A stretch of DNA of 64,000 bases from Clostridia bacterium. GTDB taxonomy: Bacteria > Bacillota > Clostridia > Oscillospirales > Acutalibacteraceae. Made by a program: the position numbers and the translations under genes. The notes beneath the pieces are model-generated. The model worked only from the letters and a program-made list of their open reading frames with translations. It had not been told where the DNA came from and made no database searches. The stretch spans positions 23,968 through 87,967 of the forward strand of contig JAFQQM010000037.1 in assembly GCA_017410585.1 (NCBI GenBank), read 5' to 3'. Positions 16,024-25,400 of the stretch are shown here, in pieces (the stretch's first letter is position 1; every line of letters starts with the position of its first letter).

Positions 16024-17082
16024 ATGAAAAAGATCTTATCCGTTCTGTGCGTGACGATGCTTTTGTGCGCCGTGTTGGCGATGCCGACCAGCGCCGCGGT
16101 GACGCCGGCAGTCCGCGTTGACGGTCCTGCGCAGGCCAAAGCCGGTGATACCATCGGCGTGGCGGTGTACGTGCAGGGCGCAATCGGCGGCGTGGAGGCT
16201 ACCCTCCAATACGATCCGGCCAAACTGGATTACGTCAGCACCACCCTGCGCGCCGACGTGGTCGCTCTTGGCAATACCGAGGACGTGACCGTTCGTGTGG
16301 ACGAGGCGACCGGTACGATCCGTATCCTCTGCCTGTCCAACGTGGATGCCGGTATCTCTCCGGACGATGCGTGGTTGACGCTGAACTTTACGGTTTTGAT
16401 GGATACGGCGAGCGATGAGGCGGCGGTGACGCTGAATAACGTCGTGGCCTCCGATATGGACGGTACTGCATCGGTGGTCGTGACCGAAGCCGATACCGAT
16501 CTGACGGTGATGGATGAGACCAATCCGATGATCGATATGCAGGGTGCGACCATCCGCACCGACGGTGCCGGTATCCGTTTTGAGTCGACCAAAGCGGTCG
16601 CGTTTGATGCGGCCGAGATCGCTGAAGCCGGTGTATTGATGTTCCCGACCGCCTTGCTGTACGACGGTCAGGATCTGGAGTTGACTACGGTAGGTAAGCG
16701 TGGCACGGTACCGGCGGTTGCCAAGGTCACCGATGCGGCGCAGATCGCCAAGATCGCCGGCGGCGAATCGCTGTTTGCGACGTTGACCTCCAGCACCACC
16801 GGCGGCCGCGGTAACGTGGCGATCACCGCCCGCGCGTACGTCAAGATGACGAGTGGTGACGTGTACTATTATAGTTTTAACGACAGTGATACGCCGGCGG
16901 TTACGGCCGGTGCGGCTAACCGTTCGGTGGTGAGCGTGGCGCAGTCGATCGCCCAGACGGCGATCTCCAAAGGCGCGACCGATACCCTCGACGGTCTCGA
17001 AGAAAAGGCCGGTAACCTCACCGATGATGAGGTAGCGACGCTGATTGCGTTCTGCAACGCCAACTTCAGTTATCTGAAATAA
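16024..17082 (+). CDS. Secreted cohesin-domain protein
   Basis: 352 residues from ATG 16024, with GAGGAGGAA 7 bases upstream. Residues 1-25 are a signal peptide ending PTSAA. Residues about 27-155 look like a cohesin domain: AKAGDTIGVAVYV, then GVEATLQYDPAKLDYVST, the typical cohesin beta-strand with YDPxxL, and alternating beta strands to DTDLTV. The remaining ~190 residues (GAGIRFESTKAV, AGVLMFPTALL, a beta-rich part and a helical end) resemble a C-terminal domain seen in many secreted clostridial proteins, function unknown to me. Cohesins bind dockerins; the only dockerin in the window is in the 1853-residue protein 10 kb downstream. There is only one cohesin and no anchor, SLH or sortase motif, so how it attaches to cells is unclear. 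First gene of the large cluster. Confidence 0.8.
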   Translation: MKKILSVLCVTMLLCAVLAMPTSAAVTPAVRVDGPAQAKAGDTIGVAVYVQGAIGGVEATLQYDPAKLDYVSTTLRADVVALGNTEDVTVRVDEATGTIRILCLSNVDAGISPDDAWLTLNFTVLMDTASDEAAVTLNNVVASDMDGTASVVVTEADTDLTVMDETNPMIDMQGATIRTDGAGIRFESTKAVAFDAAEIAEAGVLMFPTALLYDGQDLELTTVGKRGTVPAVAKVTDAAQIAKIAGGESLFATLTSSTTGGRGNVAITARAYVKMTSGDVYYYSFNDSDTPAVTAGAANRSVVSVAQSIAQTAISKGATDTLDGLEEKAGNLTDDEVATLIAFCNANFSYLK

Positions 17083-17096
17083 GGGGAGGGGACAGT

Positions 17097-17249
17097 ATGA
17101 AACATTACGAAACGCCGACCCTGTGGGTCAACCGCCTGTCGGCGGTGAGCATTTTCACCGTGTCCACCGATGTGGAATGGGGCGGCGAAGGCGGCGACTG
17201 GGATGATGCCCTTGAAGAAGAAGGCGTCATCGTTTCGGACGACGCCTGA
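17097..17249 (+). CDS. Small acidic peptide (50 aa), unknown function
   Basis: 50 residues, ATG 17097 with AGGGGAGGGG 6 bases upstream, 14 bases after the cohesin gene. Starts MKHYETPTLWVNRLSAVSIFT and ends in a Gly/Asp/Glu-rich tail (WGGEGGDWDDALEEEG...). No signal peptide or membrane segment. The Y-x-TP start followed by a hydrophobic stretch and acidic tail is shared with the 36-residue peptide at 36763, at the other end of the cluster. Similar short ORFs are common in gut Clostridia and look like leader or precursor peptides, but no modifying enzyme is nearby. I do not know its function. The good ribosome binding site and in-operon position support a real gene. Confidence 0.7.
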   Translation: MKHYETPTLWVNRLSAVSIFTVSTDVEWGGEGGDWDDALEEEGVIVSDDA

Positions 17250-17302
17250 GTTGCGAGTATATAAATAGGTATTATAAGCAATCACCGAATAAGGAGGACA
17301 CT

Positions 17303-18829
17303 ATGAAGAAACTTTTATCCGTGTTGTTGTGTCTGGCTATGTTGCTTGGCTTTGCCGGTTGTGCCGGTGGTAGCGGTGGCGGCGGTGGGGAAGACCTTCC
17401 ACCGCTCAACGTTCCGGATGGCAAGCCGACCTACGCCGATGACGACCAAATGACCTTTTATGCGTATGCCGGTCCGCGCGGCGGCGGCTATCGCTGGAAA
17501 GTAAGCGGTCAGGTCCATCCGGACGATCCGTCGGGTGGCTGGAACAGTTTTATCACCGAAAAGGATTTTCTGGATTACAAAAATGCCGGTTTCAACCTGC
17601 TGTATCCGGAAAACGACGCGTCCTATGACCTGAACAGTAAGGGTCTGACGGCGACCTCCTTTGAGGACAGCACGCTGTACGAATATATGGAACTGGCCGA
17701 AAAGGTCGGCTTAGACGTGCTCGTTCACTCCAGCCGTCTGACCCAACTGACGATGGGCACCAGCCCGCTGTTGGATGAAGACAGCAAAGCGTATATCGCC
17801 GGTATGATCGCCGACCTGTCCCGCTACGACAGTTTCTACGGCATCACGCTGAAGGATGAGCCGAAGGAGTCCAACTTCCGCATTTTCGAGCAGGTCACCA
17901 ACTACGTGCGCAGCATCAAATCGGATTGCAGTACCCTGACCTGTATGTTGCCGGTGTACGGTGCGCCTCACCTCAACGTGCAGGTGGGCGGCGGTGCCAT
18001 CCCGACCTACAAAAAGTACATTCAGGATTTCGGTAAGTTGGAAGGCATCTTCTGCTACGACTATTATCCGCTTCGCTGGAGTGCGTCCACCGGCGAAAAC
18101 TATATGTTTGCCACGTGGTTCCAGAATCTGGAACTGGCGGCTGCCGGCGGTAGAGAAGGCGGCTTTGACGTGGGTGTCGTCCTCCAGTCCTGTGCCTACG
18201 GTCCGGTGGGCGGCAAGGGCGTCTCTGACCACGGCCGCTCGATTGTGACCAAGGCGGATGCCGGCTTCCAGTTGTATTCTGCGCTGGCCTACGGTGCCAA
18301 GACCATCGGTTACTTCACCTATTGGCAACACCGCAGCGAAGGTCACCCGCACATCACCGAAGGCTTCTACGATGCGATGGTGATGTATCCCGAGGATAAC
18401 GGTATGGAAGCGGTCAAGACCCCCGCTTACTATGCGGTGCAGGCCGCCAACCTCGAGGTGCAGAAGTTTGACCACGTGTTGCTCAACTATGAGTGGCAGG
18501 GTACCACCGCTCTGAAGGTGGAAGATAAGTTCAAACAGATGGACTACATCGCCGATTACAAAGCGCCCCGTATTTTGGAGGCTTCGGCGACCGCTGATGC
18601 GATCATCGGTCATCTGAAGGACAAAGACGGCTACGACGGTTTTATGATCGTCAACGTCGTCGAACCGAGCATGGACGTCACCTCCGAAGTGACGGTGAAG
18701 TTCCGCGAAGCGACTTCGGCGATCGCCTACGTTGAGGGCGAAGAGACCGAGATCCAACTCGGTGAAGACGGTAGTTACACCTTTACCCTCGATGCGGGCG
18801 AAGGCGTGTTTGTGATTCCGATCAAGTAA
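17303..18829 (+). CDS. Lipoprotein with putative TIM-barrel glycosidase domain
   Basis: 508 residues, ATG with AAGGAGG upstream. Lipoprotein signal (LLGFAGC lipobox) and a Gly-rich linker place it on the outer membrane face. The remaining ~460 residues form a single domain with motifs expected of a clan-A-like barrel: ITLKDEPKE with D185/E186 at a strand end, FCYDYYPLRW with D253, GYFTYWQH near 335, and a C-terminal beta domain ending GEGVFVIPIK. The same domain occurs at the C-terminus of the 1853-residue dockerin protein (27048 region) and in the protein at 35249. I infer a glycoside hydrolase with Glu in the DEP motif as likely acid/base, but I cannot place it in a numbered GH family. Next to an ABC importer, it probably trims captured oligosaccharide at the cell surface. 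Confidence 0.75.
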   Translation: MKKLLSVLLCLAMLLGFAGCAGGSGGGGGEDLPPLNVPDGKPTYADDDQMTFYAYAGPRGGGYRWKVSGQVHPDDPSGGWNSFITEKDFLDYKNAGFNLLYPENDASYDLNSKGLTATSFEDSTLYEYMELAEKVGLDVLVHSSRLTQLTMGTSPLLDEDSKAYIAGMIADLSRYDSFYGITLKDEPKESNFRIFEQVTNYVRSIKSDCSTLTCMLPVYGAPHLNVQVGGGAIPTYKKYIQDFGKLEGIFCYDYYPLRWSASTGENYMFATWFQNLELAAAGGREGGFDVGVVLQSCAYGPVGGKGVSDHGRSIVTKADAGFQLYSALAYGAKTIGYFTYWQHRSEGHPHITEGFYDAMVMYPEDNGMEAVKTPAYYAVQAANLEVQKFDHVLLNYEWQGTTALKVEDKFKQMDYIADYKAPRILEASATADAIIGHLKDKDGYDGFMIVNVVEPSMDVTSEVTVKFREATSAIAYVEGEETEIQLGEDGSYTFTLDAGEGVFVIPIK

Positions 18830-18842
18830 AGGAGAGAGTGTT

Positions 18843-20456
18843 ATGAAAATGATGAAGAAATTGATTGCTGTTTTGACGGTTGCGGTGCTGCTGGTCGGCT
18901 CGCTGGCGGGTTGTACCGGCGGTGGCGGCGGTAAAGAGGGCGCTGCCCAGTTGACCGGCGAATACATCATCATTACCGCGCAGCTCAACGGTCTGAAAGA
19001 AGAATGGCTGGCCAACGCCGCCGACGCGTTTACTTACAAGACCGGTATCCAAGTGCAGTATGAGTTTGACTCGATGCTGTCCAGCAGCCTGCAAAACGTG
19101 TTGGAGACCGACGGTATGGCCGTCTCCGATCTGTACTTCGTGCAGGGCAATATGTGGGCCAAATGGGCAGAAGCCGGCTACATTATGGATCTGACTTCTC
19201 TGATGAACGAGAAGGATGTAAACGGTAAGTCTTTGAAGGACCGTCTCATCGGTAACGATCATTATCTGCTCGAAAACGGCGAAGAAACCAACTATATGGT
19301 CCCGCTGACCTATGCGCCGACCGCGGTTGCGTACAACAAGCCGATGATGGATTACCTCTGCCACGACGTTCTCGGTTGGGAAGAGGGTCACGACTATCCG
19401 ATCAACACCAAGGAACTGAAAGAAGTGTTTGCGGCTCTGCAACAGACCACCAAGAACGGCACCAAGAAGGATCTGTTCTCCTACACCCAGTCCGGCCAGT
19501 CCTACGACGTTCAGCCGATGGTGTGGTCCGGTTCCACCGGTATGTTGGAAATGATGGTGTATCCGTGGATCTACCAGTACATGGGCATTGACAACGTCTC
19601 CAAGTACTACGGCCAGACCCAGAACTTCGACATGCTGGGTCACGATGCGTTCTACTATGCTTATAACGAGATGATGGATCTGTTGGATATCCAGCAGGAT
19701 GCCAACGGTGAATGGGTCTCCACCACCTCGGTTCCGGGTTGCTTGTCCTTTAACCACGTGACCTCGCAGCAGCGTTTCGTGCGCGGCCAAGGTCTCATCT
19801 GCCCGACCGGTTCTTGGTTCTACACCGAGACCGCCGACCTGATCGAAGAACTCGGTATGGAAGACAAACTCGGCTTTATGCCGACCCCGTGGATGTCGGA
19901 TGACGAGGGCAACTACCTCATCGCCGAAGGCGCCACGCCGGCCAAGGATGAAAACGGCAACTATCAGGCCATCACCCGTATGAACGCGGTTGACTACTTC
20001 GTCATTCCGTCTGCGGCGATCTGTCCGGATCTGGCGAAGCAGTTCCTGCAGTTTATCTTCTCCGAAGAGTATCTGCCGACCCTGTGCGAGGATCTGCAGT
20101 CCCCGATGTGCTTTGAACTGGATGACTCCAAGGTGGAGAAGACTCCGTGGTTTGCGGAAGTTGACAAGGTGTTCGACGTCGCGGCGGAAGTGGAATCGTG
20201 GGCTCCCACCCGTCTGTGCAACTACGGCCGCATCGGTATCTACTACAACCCCGACGTGCCTCCGTTCGCCCGCTTGGTGCAGTCCTCCTTCGGTAGCAGC
20301 ACCAAACTGATCGACTCCGCGACCGGTAAGGTCATCACCGACGCTTCGCAGGCGACCGGTCTGGCCGTGACCGAAAACGTCTATAAATACCTGCAGGGCA
20401 ACTACACGCAGGGTGTCAAGAGATTTGCTGATTCCAAGAAAGAACTGGGAGTGTAA
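18843..20456 (+). CDS. Sugar ABC transporter, extracellular binding lipoprotein
   Basis: 537 residues; AAAGGAGAGAG upstream of ATG 18843 (ATG 18852 is a possible alternative). Signal peptide with lipobox LAGC, then a Gly-rich linker, as in Gram-positive binding lipoproteins. The body is a family 1 solute-binding protein: an N-terminal lobe with GLKEEWLANAADAFTYKTGIQVQYEF, the LYFVQGNMWAKWAEAGYIMDLT strand, and aromatic-rich stretches that commonly line sugar sites. At 537 residues it is longer than usual monosaccharide binders (about 420), in keeping with oligosaccharide ligands. Two permeases follow directly; all three genes are spaced a few bases apart. Confidence 0.93.
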   Translation: MKMMKKLIAVLTVAVLLVGSLAGCTGGGGGKEGAAQLTGEYIIITAQLNGLKEEWLANAADAFTYKTGIQVQYEFDSMLSSSLQNVLETDGMAVSDLYFVQGNMWAKWAEAGYIMDLTSLMNEKDVNGKSLKDRLIGNDHYLLENGEETNYMVPLTYAPTAVAYNKPMMDYLCHDVLGWEEGHDYPINTKELKEVFAALQQTTKNGTKKDLFSYTQSGQSYDVQPMVWSGSTGMLEMMVYPWIYQYMGIDNVSKYYGQTQNFDMLGHDAFYYAYNEMMDLLDIQQDANGEWVSTTSVPGCLSFNHVTSQQRFVRGQGLICPTGSWFYTETADLIEELGMEDKLGFMPTPWMSDDEGNYLIAEGATPAKDENGNYQAITRMNAVDYFVIPSAAICPDLAKQFLQFIFSEEYLPTLCEDLQSPMCFELDDSKVEKTPWFAEVDKVFDVAAEVESWAPTRLCNYGRIGIYYNPDVPPFARLVQSSFGSSTKLIDSATGKVITDASQATGLAVTENVYKYLQGNYTQGVKRFADSKKELGV

Positions 20457-20459
20457 TCC

Positions 20460-21407
20460 ATGTCGCTGTTTATGTCGAAAAAAAGACCGCTGACCGGCAT
20501 GGAACGCATTCGGCGTCGTCGGACGCTGTTTGCGATGCTCCTGATCGCTTGGCCGGTGTTTATGTTCGTTTTCGCGCAGGTCGTCAATATGAATATGTTC
20601 TATATGGCTTTCCACAGTTACAGCCGTGTCGATCTGGATCCCCAGTTTGTCGGCTGGGATAACTTTGAAGGCGTATTCAAAATGTTCGACCAAGCGAAGG
20701 TCGTTAACGAGTGGCAGGCTGTCAAGAACTCGGTTGAAGTCGGTTTCGTGACCTTGTGTATCAACGCGCCGGTCTCGTTGCTGTTTGCCTACCTGATCTT
20801 CAGCAAAGTCCCCGGCTACAAGCCCCTTCGTGCGCTGTTGTATCTGCCCTGCGTGACCTCGGCGGTCGTGCTGGTGCTGATCTTCCGTAACTTCTTTGAT
20901 TACGACGGCGCCTTGCACATGATCTATCAGGTACTCGGTGTGGGGGATAAATTTCCGGCCAACGGTTGGTTTGTGCAACCGTATGCGTGGACGGCGATCC
21001 AGATCTTCAATATTTGGACCGGCTTCTCGCAGAATATGATGTTCTTCCTGTCCTCGATGAACCGTGTTTCGGATGACTTCGTCGAAGCCGCCAAACTGGA
21101 CGGCGCCACCGAGCCGCAGATCTTCTTTAAGATCGTGTTGCCGTTGATCTCGCCGACCGTTGTCACGATGCTGACCATTGCGCTGGCCAGTGTGTTCGGT
21201 TGGGGTCAGCAGTCGTTGCTGTTCATGGACAGTATGGCCGCTTCGGAAGGCGCCGGTGCGATCGGTCTGACCATGCTCAACTTGGCGAAGAGTTACAACT
21301 TCGGTCCGGCTTCCGCCTACGGTGTGATGCTGACGCTGATCGGTGCTCCCATCACGTTGTGCTTCCGTGCATTGGGCAGAAAATTCTCTGTCTCGGAAGA
21401 GTATTAA
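20460..21407 (+). CDS. Sugar ABC transporter permease (MalF/LplB type)
   Basis: 315 residues, six predicted membrane helices, ATG 3 bases after the binding-protein stop. Carries the cytoplasmic EAA loop, seen as EAAKLDGATEPQIFFKIVLP (about residue 205), which docks to the ATPase. MalF-type N-terminal helix RTLFAMLLIAWPVFMFVFA. Forms the channel with the permease encoded next. No ATPase gene is in the window; Gram-positive carbohydrate importers often share one ATPase (MsmX-type) encoded elsewhere. Confidence 0.93.
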   Translation: MSLFMSKKRPLTGMERIRRRRTLFAMLLIAWPVFMFVFAQVVNMNMFYMAFHSYSRVDLDPQFVGWDNFEGVFKMFDQAKVVNEWQAVKNSVEVGFVTLCINAPVSLLFAYLIFSKVPGYKPLRALLYLPCVTSAVVLVLIFRNFFDYDGALHMIYQVLGVGDKFPANGWFVQPYAWTAIQIFNIWTGFSQNMMFFLSSMNRVSDDFVEAAKLDGATEPQIFFKIVLPLISPTVVTMLTIALASVFGWGQQSLLFMDSMAASEGAGAIGLTMLNLAKSYNFGPASAYGVMLTLIGAPITLCFRALGRKFSVSEEY

Positions 21408-21420
21408 GGAGGTGCGGACA

Positions 21421-22308
21421 ATGAGAACAATTCGAAAAGACCGCATTAAGACCTCCGTCACGGTGGGTAGTGTTTCTTGGGAATTCTTCAAGTGGCTGAC
21501 CTACGCCGTGATGATCCTTGCCGCCTTGTCCTTCGTGTTTATCTTCCTCTGGCTGGCGATCAACGCTCTGAAGACAGGTTCCGACTACGCCGCTAACTCG
21601 TTTACGTTGCCGGCAACGTGGGACTGGCAAAACTTCAAACTGGTCATCGATCAGATGAACTATCGCAACCACAACCTTTTCCAGTTGCTCGGTAACTCGC
21701 TGATCTACATTTTGATCGTTACTTTCAATGCGATGATCTGGCCGCAGTTTGCCGGCTATGCGCTTGCCCGCTTTGAATTTCCGGGTAAGAAGATCATCGA
21801 GAGTGCGGTGTACGTGGCGATGATCATTCCGATCATCGGCGCTACCAGTTCGGTGATGCAAATGCGTATGGCTCTGGGCCTGTACGATAACTGGCTTGGT
21901 ACGCTCATCTTCGGCTCCGGCGGTCTGGGTATGGGTTCCATCCTGTACGCCACGCTGTACCGCGGTATGCCGTCGGCGTTTGCGGAAGCCGCGTATATCG
22001 ACGGTGCCGGTGAATGGCGCGTGTTCCTGAACATCTACTACCCGCAGTCGGTCCCGATGATGTTGATCTTCATCGTGCAGGGTGTTATCGCTGCATGGAA
22101 CGACTATATGGGCCCGTACATGATGCTCCCGAGCCACCCGACCATTGCGCTTGGCTTGCAGGAGATGCAGGCGCGCTTCGTCCACTTCGGTGGCGACCAG
22201 CCGATCATGTTTGCCGGTACGGTCATCGTTCTGATCCCCGTGTTGGTCATCTATACCATCTTCGCGGATAAGATCATGGGAAACACCGCCTTCGGCTCGC
22301 TGAAGTAA
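21421..22308 (+). CDS. Sugar ABC transporter permease (MalG/YtcP type)
   Basis: 295 residues from ATG 21421 with AAGGAGGTG 7 bases upstream; the reading frame is open upstream over the end of the first permease but has no site. Six membrane helices, and the EAA loop EAAYIDGAGEWRVFLNIYYP near residue 190. Partner of the first permease. The C-terminus DKIMGNTAFGSLK resembles the IMxGxTAGAVKG ending of the family. A 19-bp stem-loop follows. Confidence 0.93.
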   Translation: MRTIRKDRIKTSVTVGSVSWEFFKWLTYAVMILAALSFVFIFLWLAINALKTGSDYAANSFTLPATWDWQNFKLVIDQMNYRNHNLFQLLGNSLIYILIVTFNAMIWPQFAGYALARFEFPGKKIIESAVYVAMIIPIIGATSSVMQMRMALGLYDNWLGTLIFGSGGLGMGSILYATLYRGMPSAFAEAAYIDGAGEWRVFLNIYYPQSVPMMLIFIVQGVIAAWNDYMGPYMMLPSHPTIALGLQEMQARFVHFGGDQPIMFAGTVIVLIPVLVIYTIFADKIMGNTAFGSLK

Positions 22309-22319
22309 CCTAAGCGAAA

Positions 22320-22360
22320 AACTTCTTACCCTGCGGAAAAGTTCCGCAGGGTAAGGAGTT
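22320..22360 (+). terminator. Long stem-loop after the ABC permeases, no U-tract
   Basis: A 19-bp stem with one mismatch/wobble (22320-22338 with 22342-22360) and a 3-base loop. No T-run follows. It could be a processing or stability element at the 3' end of the transporter message rather than a full terminator. A T/A-rich stretch with no clear promoter separates it from the next gene. Confidence 0.6.
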
Positions 22361-22439
22361 ATAGCCGCTTATGGCGATTGTTTTTTATTCAAAAAAATAC
22401 GGTAATATTATTTACGTTTTTATTAGGAGGTTATTCCAT

Positions 22440-25400
22440 ATGCGTTTAACCAAAAAACTTTGTGCGATCGTTTTGTCGCTGGTACTGCTTGTCAGTTGTA
22501 TGAGCGTCTTCACGGTCTCCGCCGCTACGGCGGTCATCACCCCGACCGGCTATCTGCAGTCCAACCATACCTTTGGTGGCGGTACGCAGTGGCTGATCTG
22601 GCTGCATCAGAGCGGTACCTTCCCGTCCGCGGTCGGTGCGCTCTATGCGCAGGATACGCTTCCCGTTACGCTTTACGACGTAAACGGCAACGTGCTTGCC
22701 AAGACCGGTGACGGTACGCTGTCGGCCTCGTTTTTGAATGACGCCAACTATCTTTGCCCGTTGCTCTACGGCTCCTATACGGCCGATAAACCCAACGGCT
22801 TGGATGCTTGCTCGGTCATCAAAGTAGATGCCGGTACCTACGCCAGCAATCAGGGCGACGGTAACAGCATTACCATTGAAAAAGACATTTATCTGGTCCG
22901 TACCGCTGACGGCTATACGGTGGTTACGGATACGCACCAGATGGGGGACAGCGTTGTTGTTATCGATACGTTGACGCTTCTGCCGAACGCTTCTAAGGCG
23001 GACCGCATCTATGGCGGTATTGCTTCGTCCTATCCGTTATCCTTTAGTTCGGATTGGGCGTATAACCGATTCTTCCCGGCCAATCCGTTTAGTGGTATCT
23101 TCTATACCAGCGGCGGTGTGACCAAGCAGGTCTATCCCGATGGGAACACCGCGCAGGGTGTACCTGTTCAGAATTACTCCGAGGGTGTTGCCGGTATCGG
23201 TGGTAGCGTATTCCTCAACGGCTTCGGCACCGCCGTGGCCGGTGATACGCTGACCATCCAAGGCGATTGGTATTCGACCAATTCCGGTGAAGAACTGCGT
23301 TTCTATGCGCCTGTTACCTTCACCTTCGACGGCTCTGCGTGGACTCGCACCTCCGAAGTGCCGGATATGACGGTGTATAGCGAATACACCGGCAGTTTCA
23401 ACAACAAAAATTCGCAGGTACCCAACGGTACCAGCGCCGGCCTGTTATATCTGAAGGGCAGTGATTCTCTGGATGCCTATAAGATCAACAGTAACGATGA
23501 CTGGTCGCAAAGACTGTATGCGATGGACGGCAACGAAAACGGTGTCTTCCTCGATGGCGTTAAGGTCAACGGCGCCCCGTTGTTTAAGTACAACGACTCC
23601 AGCAATAGATGGTTCACCGAAGGCTTCGCCCCTTCGGCCGGTTCCATCTTGACCATCAAGGGCACCTTCTACAGCAAGGCATTGGCTGTGAAGGTACACG
23701 TAGACGAGTGCAAGTTCCTCTGGGACGGCACCAAATGGTCGGATTATATCGAGTATACCTATCACGATTTTGCAGTCACCGGTGTCAATCAGGTCCTCTA
23801 TACTTACGAGGGTGACGGTACCACCATTAAGTACCGCCACTTCTATCTGAACATCGACGGCACCGTGCCGGGTAGTTGGGATAAGTTCCTTGGCCTGCAG
23901 ATCTCGGTCAACGGCGGCGAAAAGCAGGATGTCCGCGTCGGCAACAACGGCTCGACTTCGGTCATCTGCTTTGACGTGCATAGCAGTTTGATGGCGGCGG
24001 ATATCGCTGTTGGCACCACGATGACTTTGCACGCCGGCTCGGCTCCGGCTGTTGACGGCGCACCGAACGTAAACGCCACCGATGCTATCCGATTGACCGC
24101 CGACTACACGCTGGAATGGGACGGTAGCAAATGGTCCAATTATATCGAGTACGATACCATCACCTTTACCGGCGATGTGACAAACAGCTGGACCGCCGCA
24201 AGTAGTTTCTGGGATATCCACTACGTCACCAACGAGACTGTCCCCGGCACCACTTGGTCGACGGTGTTTACCGGCCTGACCGTGGAGATCGACGGCGTTG
24301 TCAAATCCGCCGTGATCAAAAAATCGGGCGATAAGTCGTTAAACGTCTTTATGAATCAGGAAGTGTCCGCTCCGGTTGAGGGTACCATAGTGACCCTCAA
24401 AGCCGGTAAGGGTGTTCCGAGCGATGATTCCCACGGCATTTCCATTGAGCAAGACGTCAAGATGGTCTGGAACGGCACCACGCTGGTTCCCTATGATCCG
24501 GAGTTGGATGTCACCTACAACGATATCACGTTGGATAGTGTGTACAGTGCTTCGCACACCGATCACTGGGTTCTCAATATCAACGTAAACGGCAACTGGC
24601 CGTCCGGTGCTGATTTTGAGAATTACACCAACCTGCGCGTATTCGTTAACGACGTCGAGATCGACGCCGGTTCGACCAGCACCCACAAAAACGGCAACTA
24701 CCTGTTGCTGACCGTGTGGGGCGCTGTCGGTGCCGCCGCACCCGTGAACGGTGACACGCTCACCGTGAAGGCGGGCAAAGCGAAAATGAAGTCGGATACG
24801 ACGGTCGGTATCAACCTGACCGAGGATTTCACCGTTTCCTATGACGGCACCAACTGGGTCGTGCCGGGTAGCGTTGTTTACGACGACGTGACCATCACGG
24901 AGATCAACCACAATACCAACACCAACGTTCACTTGTACCTGAACCTCAACGCCCCGCTTCAAGGTGAAAATTGGGAGACGATCGACGGTGCGCAGGTCAA
25001 GTATGAACAGAAGATCACCATCAACGGCACCGAGTATCTCGTGACCGCCAAGAAGTTTGATACCAATGGTCTGTTCCTTGAGTTCCCGAACTCCTATCTG
25101 ACCAAGCCGGGCGATATCATCGTCGTCAAAGCGGGTCAGTATGCAAGCAATATCGGCAGCTACGGCTACAACCTCACCGCCGACTACGTGATGACCTACA
25201 CCGGCACCGGCTTTGTGGCCGGTGAGATCGCCACCACCGAACTGACCTTGACGGCGTTGACCATTAACGCCGGCATCAAGGCAGACGGCTCGGCGTGGCA
25301 ACTTTATATGACCCCGTCGGTCGCTGTGCCGGGTGGATCGTGGGGCGGCTCCTTCCCGCAGGTTGTGACGGTTGACGGTAACGAGTCCACCCTGACCGAC

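Noticed and set aside
17097..17249. RiPP (lanthipeptide, ranthipeptide or similar) precursor
   Set aside because: The peptide resembles a leader in size, but there is no radical SAM, LanB/LanM, RRE-domain or peptidase gene nearby. Kept as an unknown small peptide.
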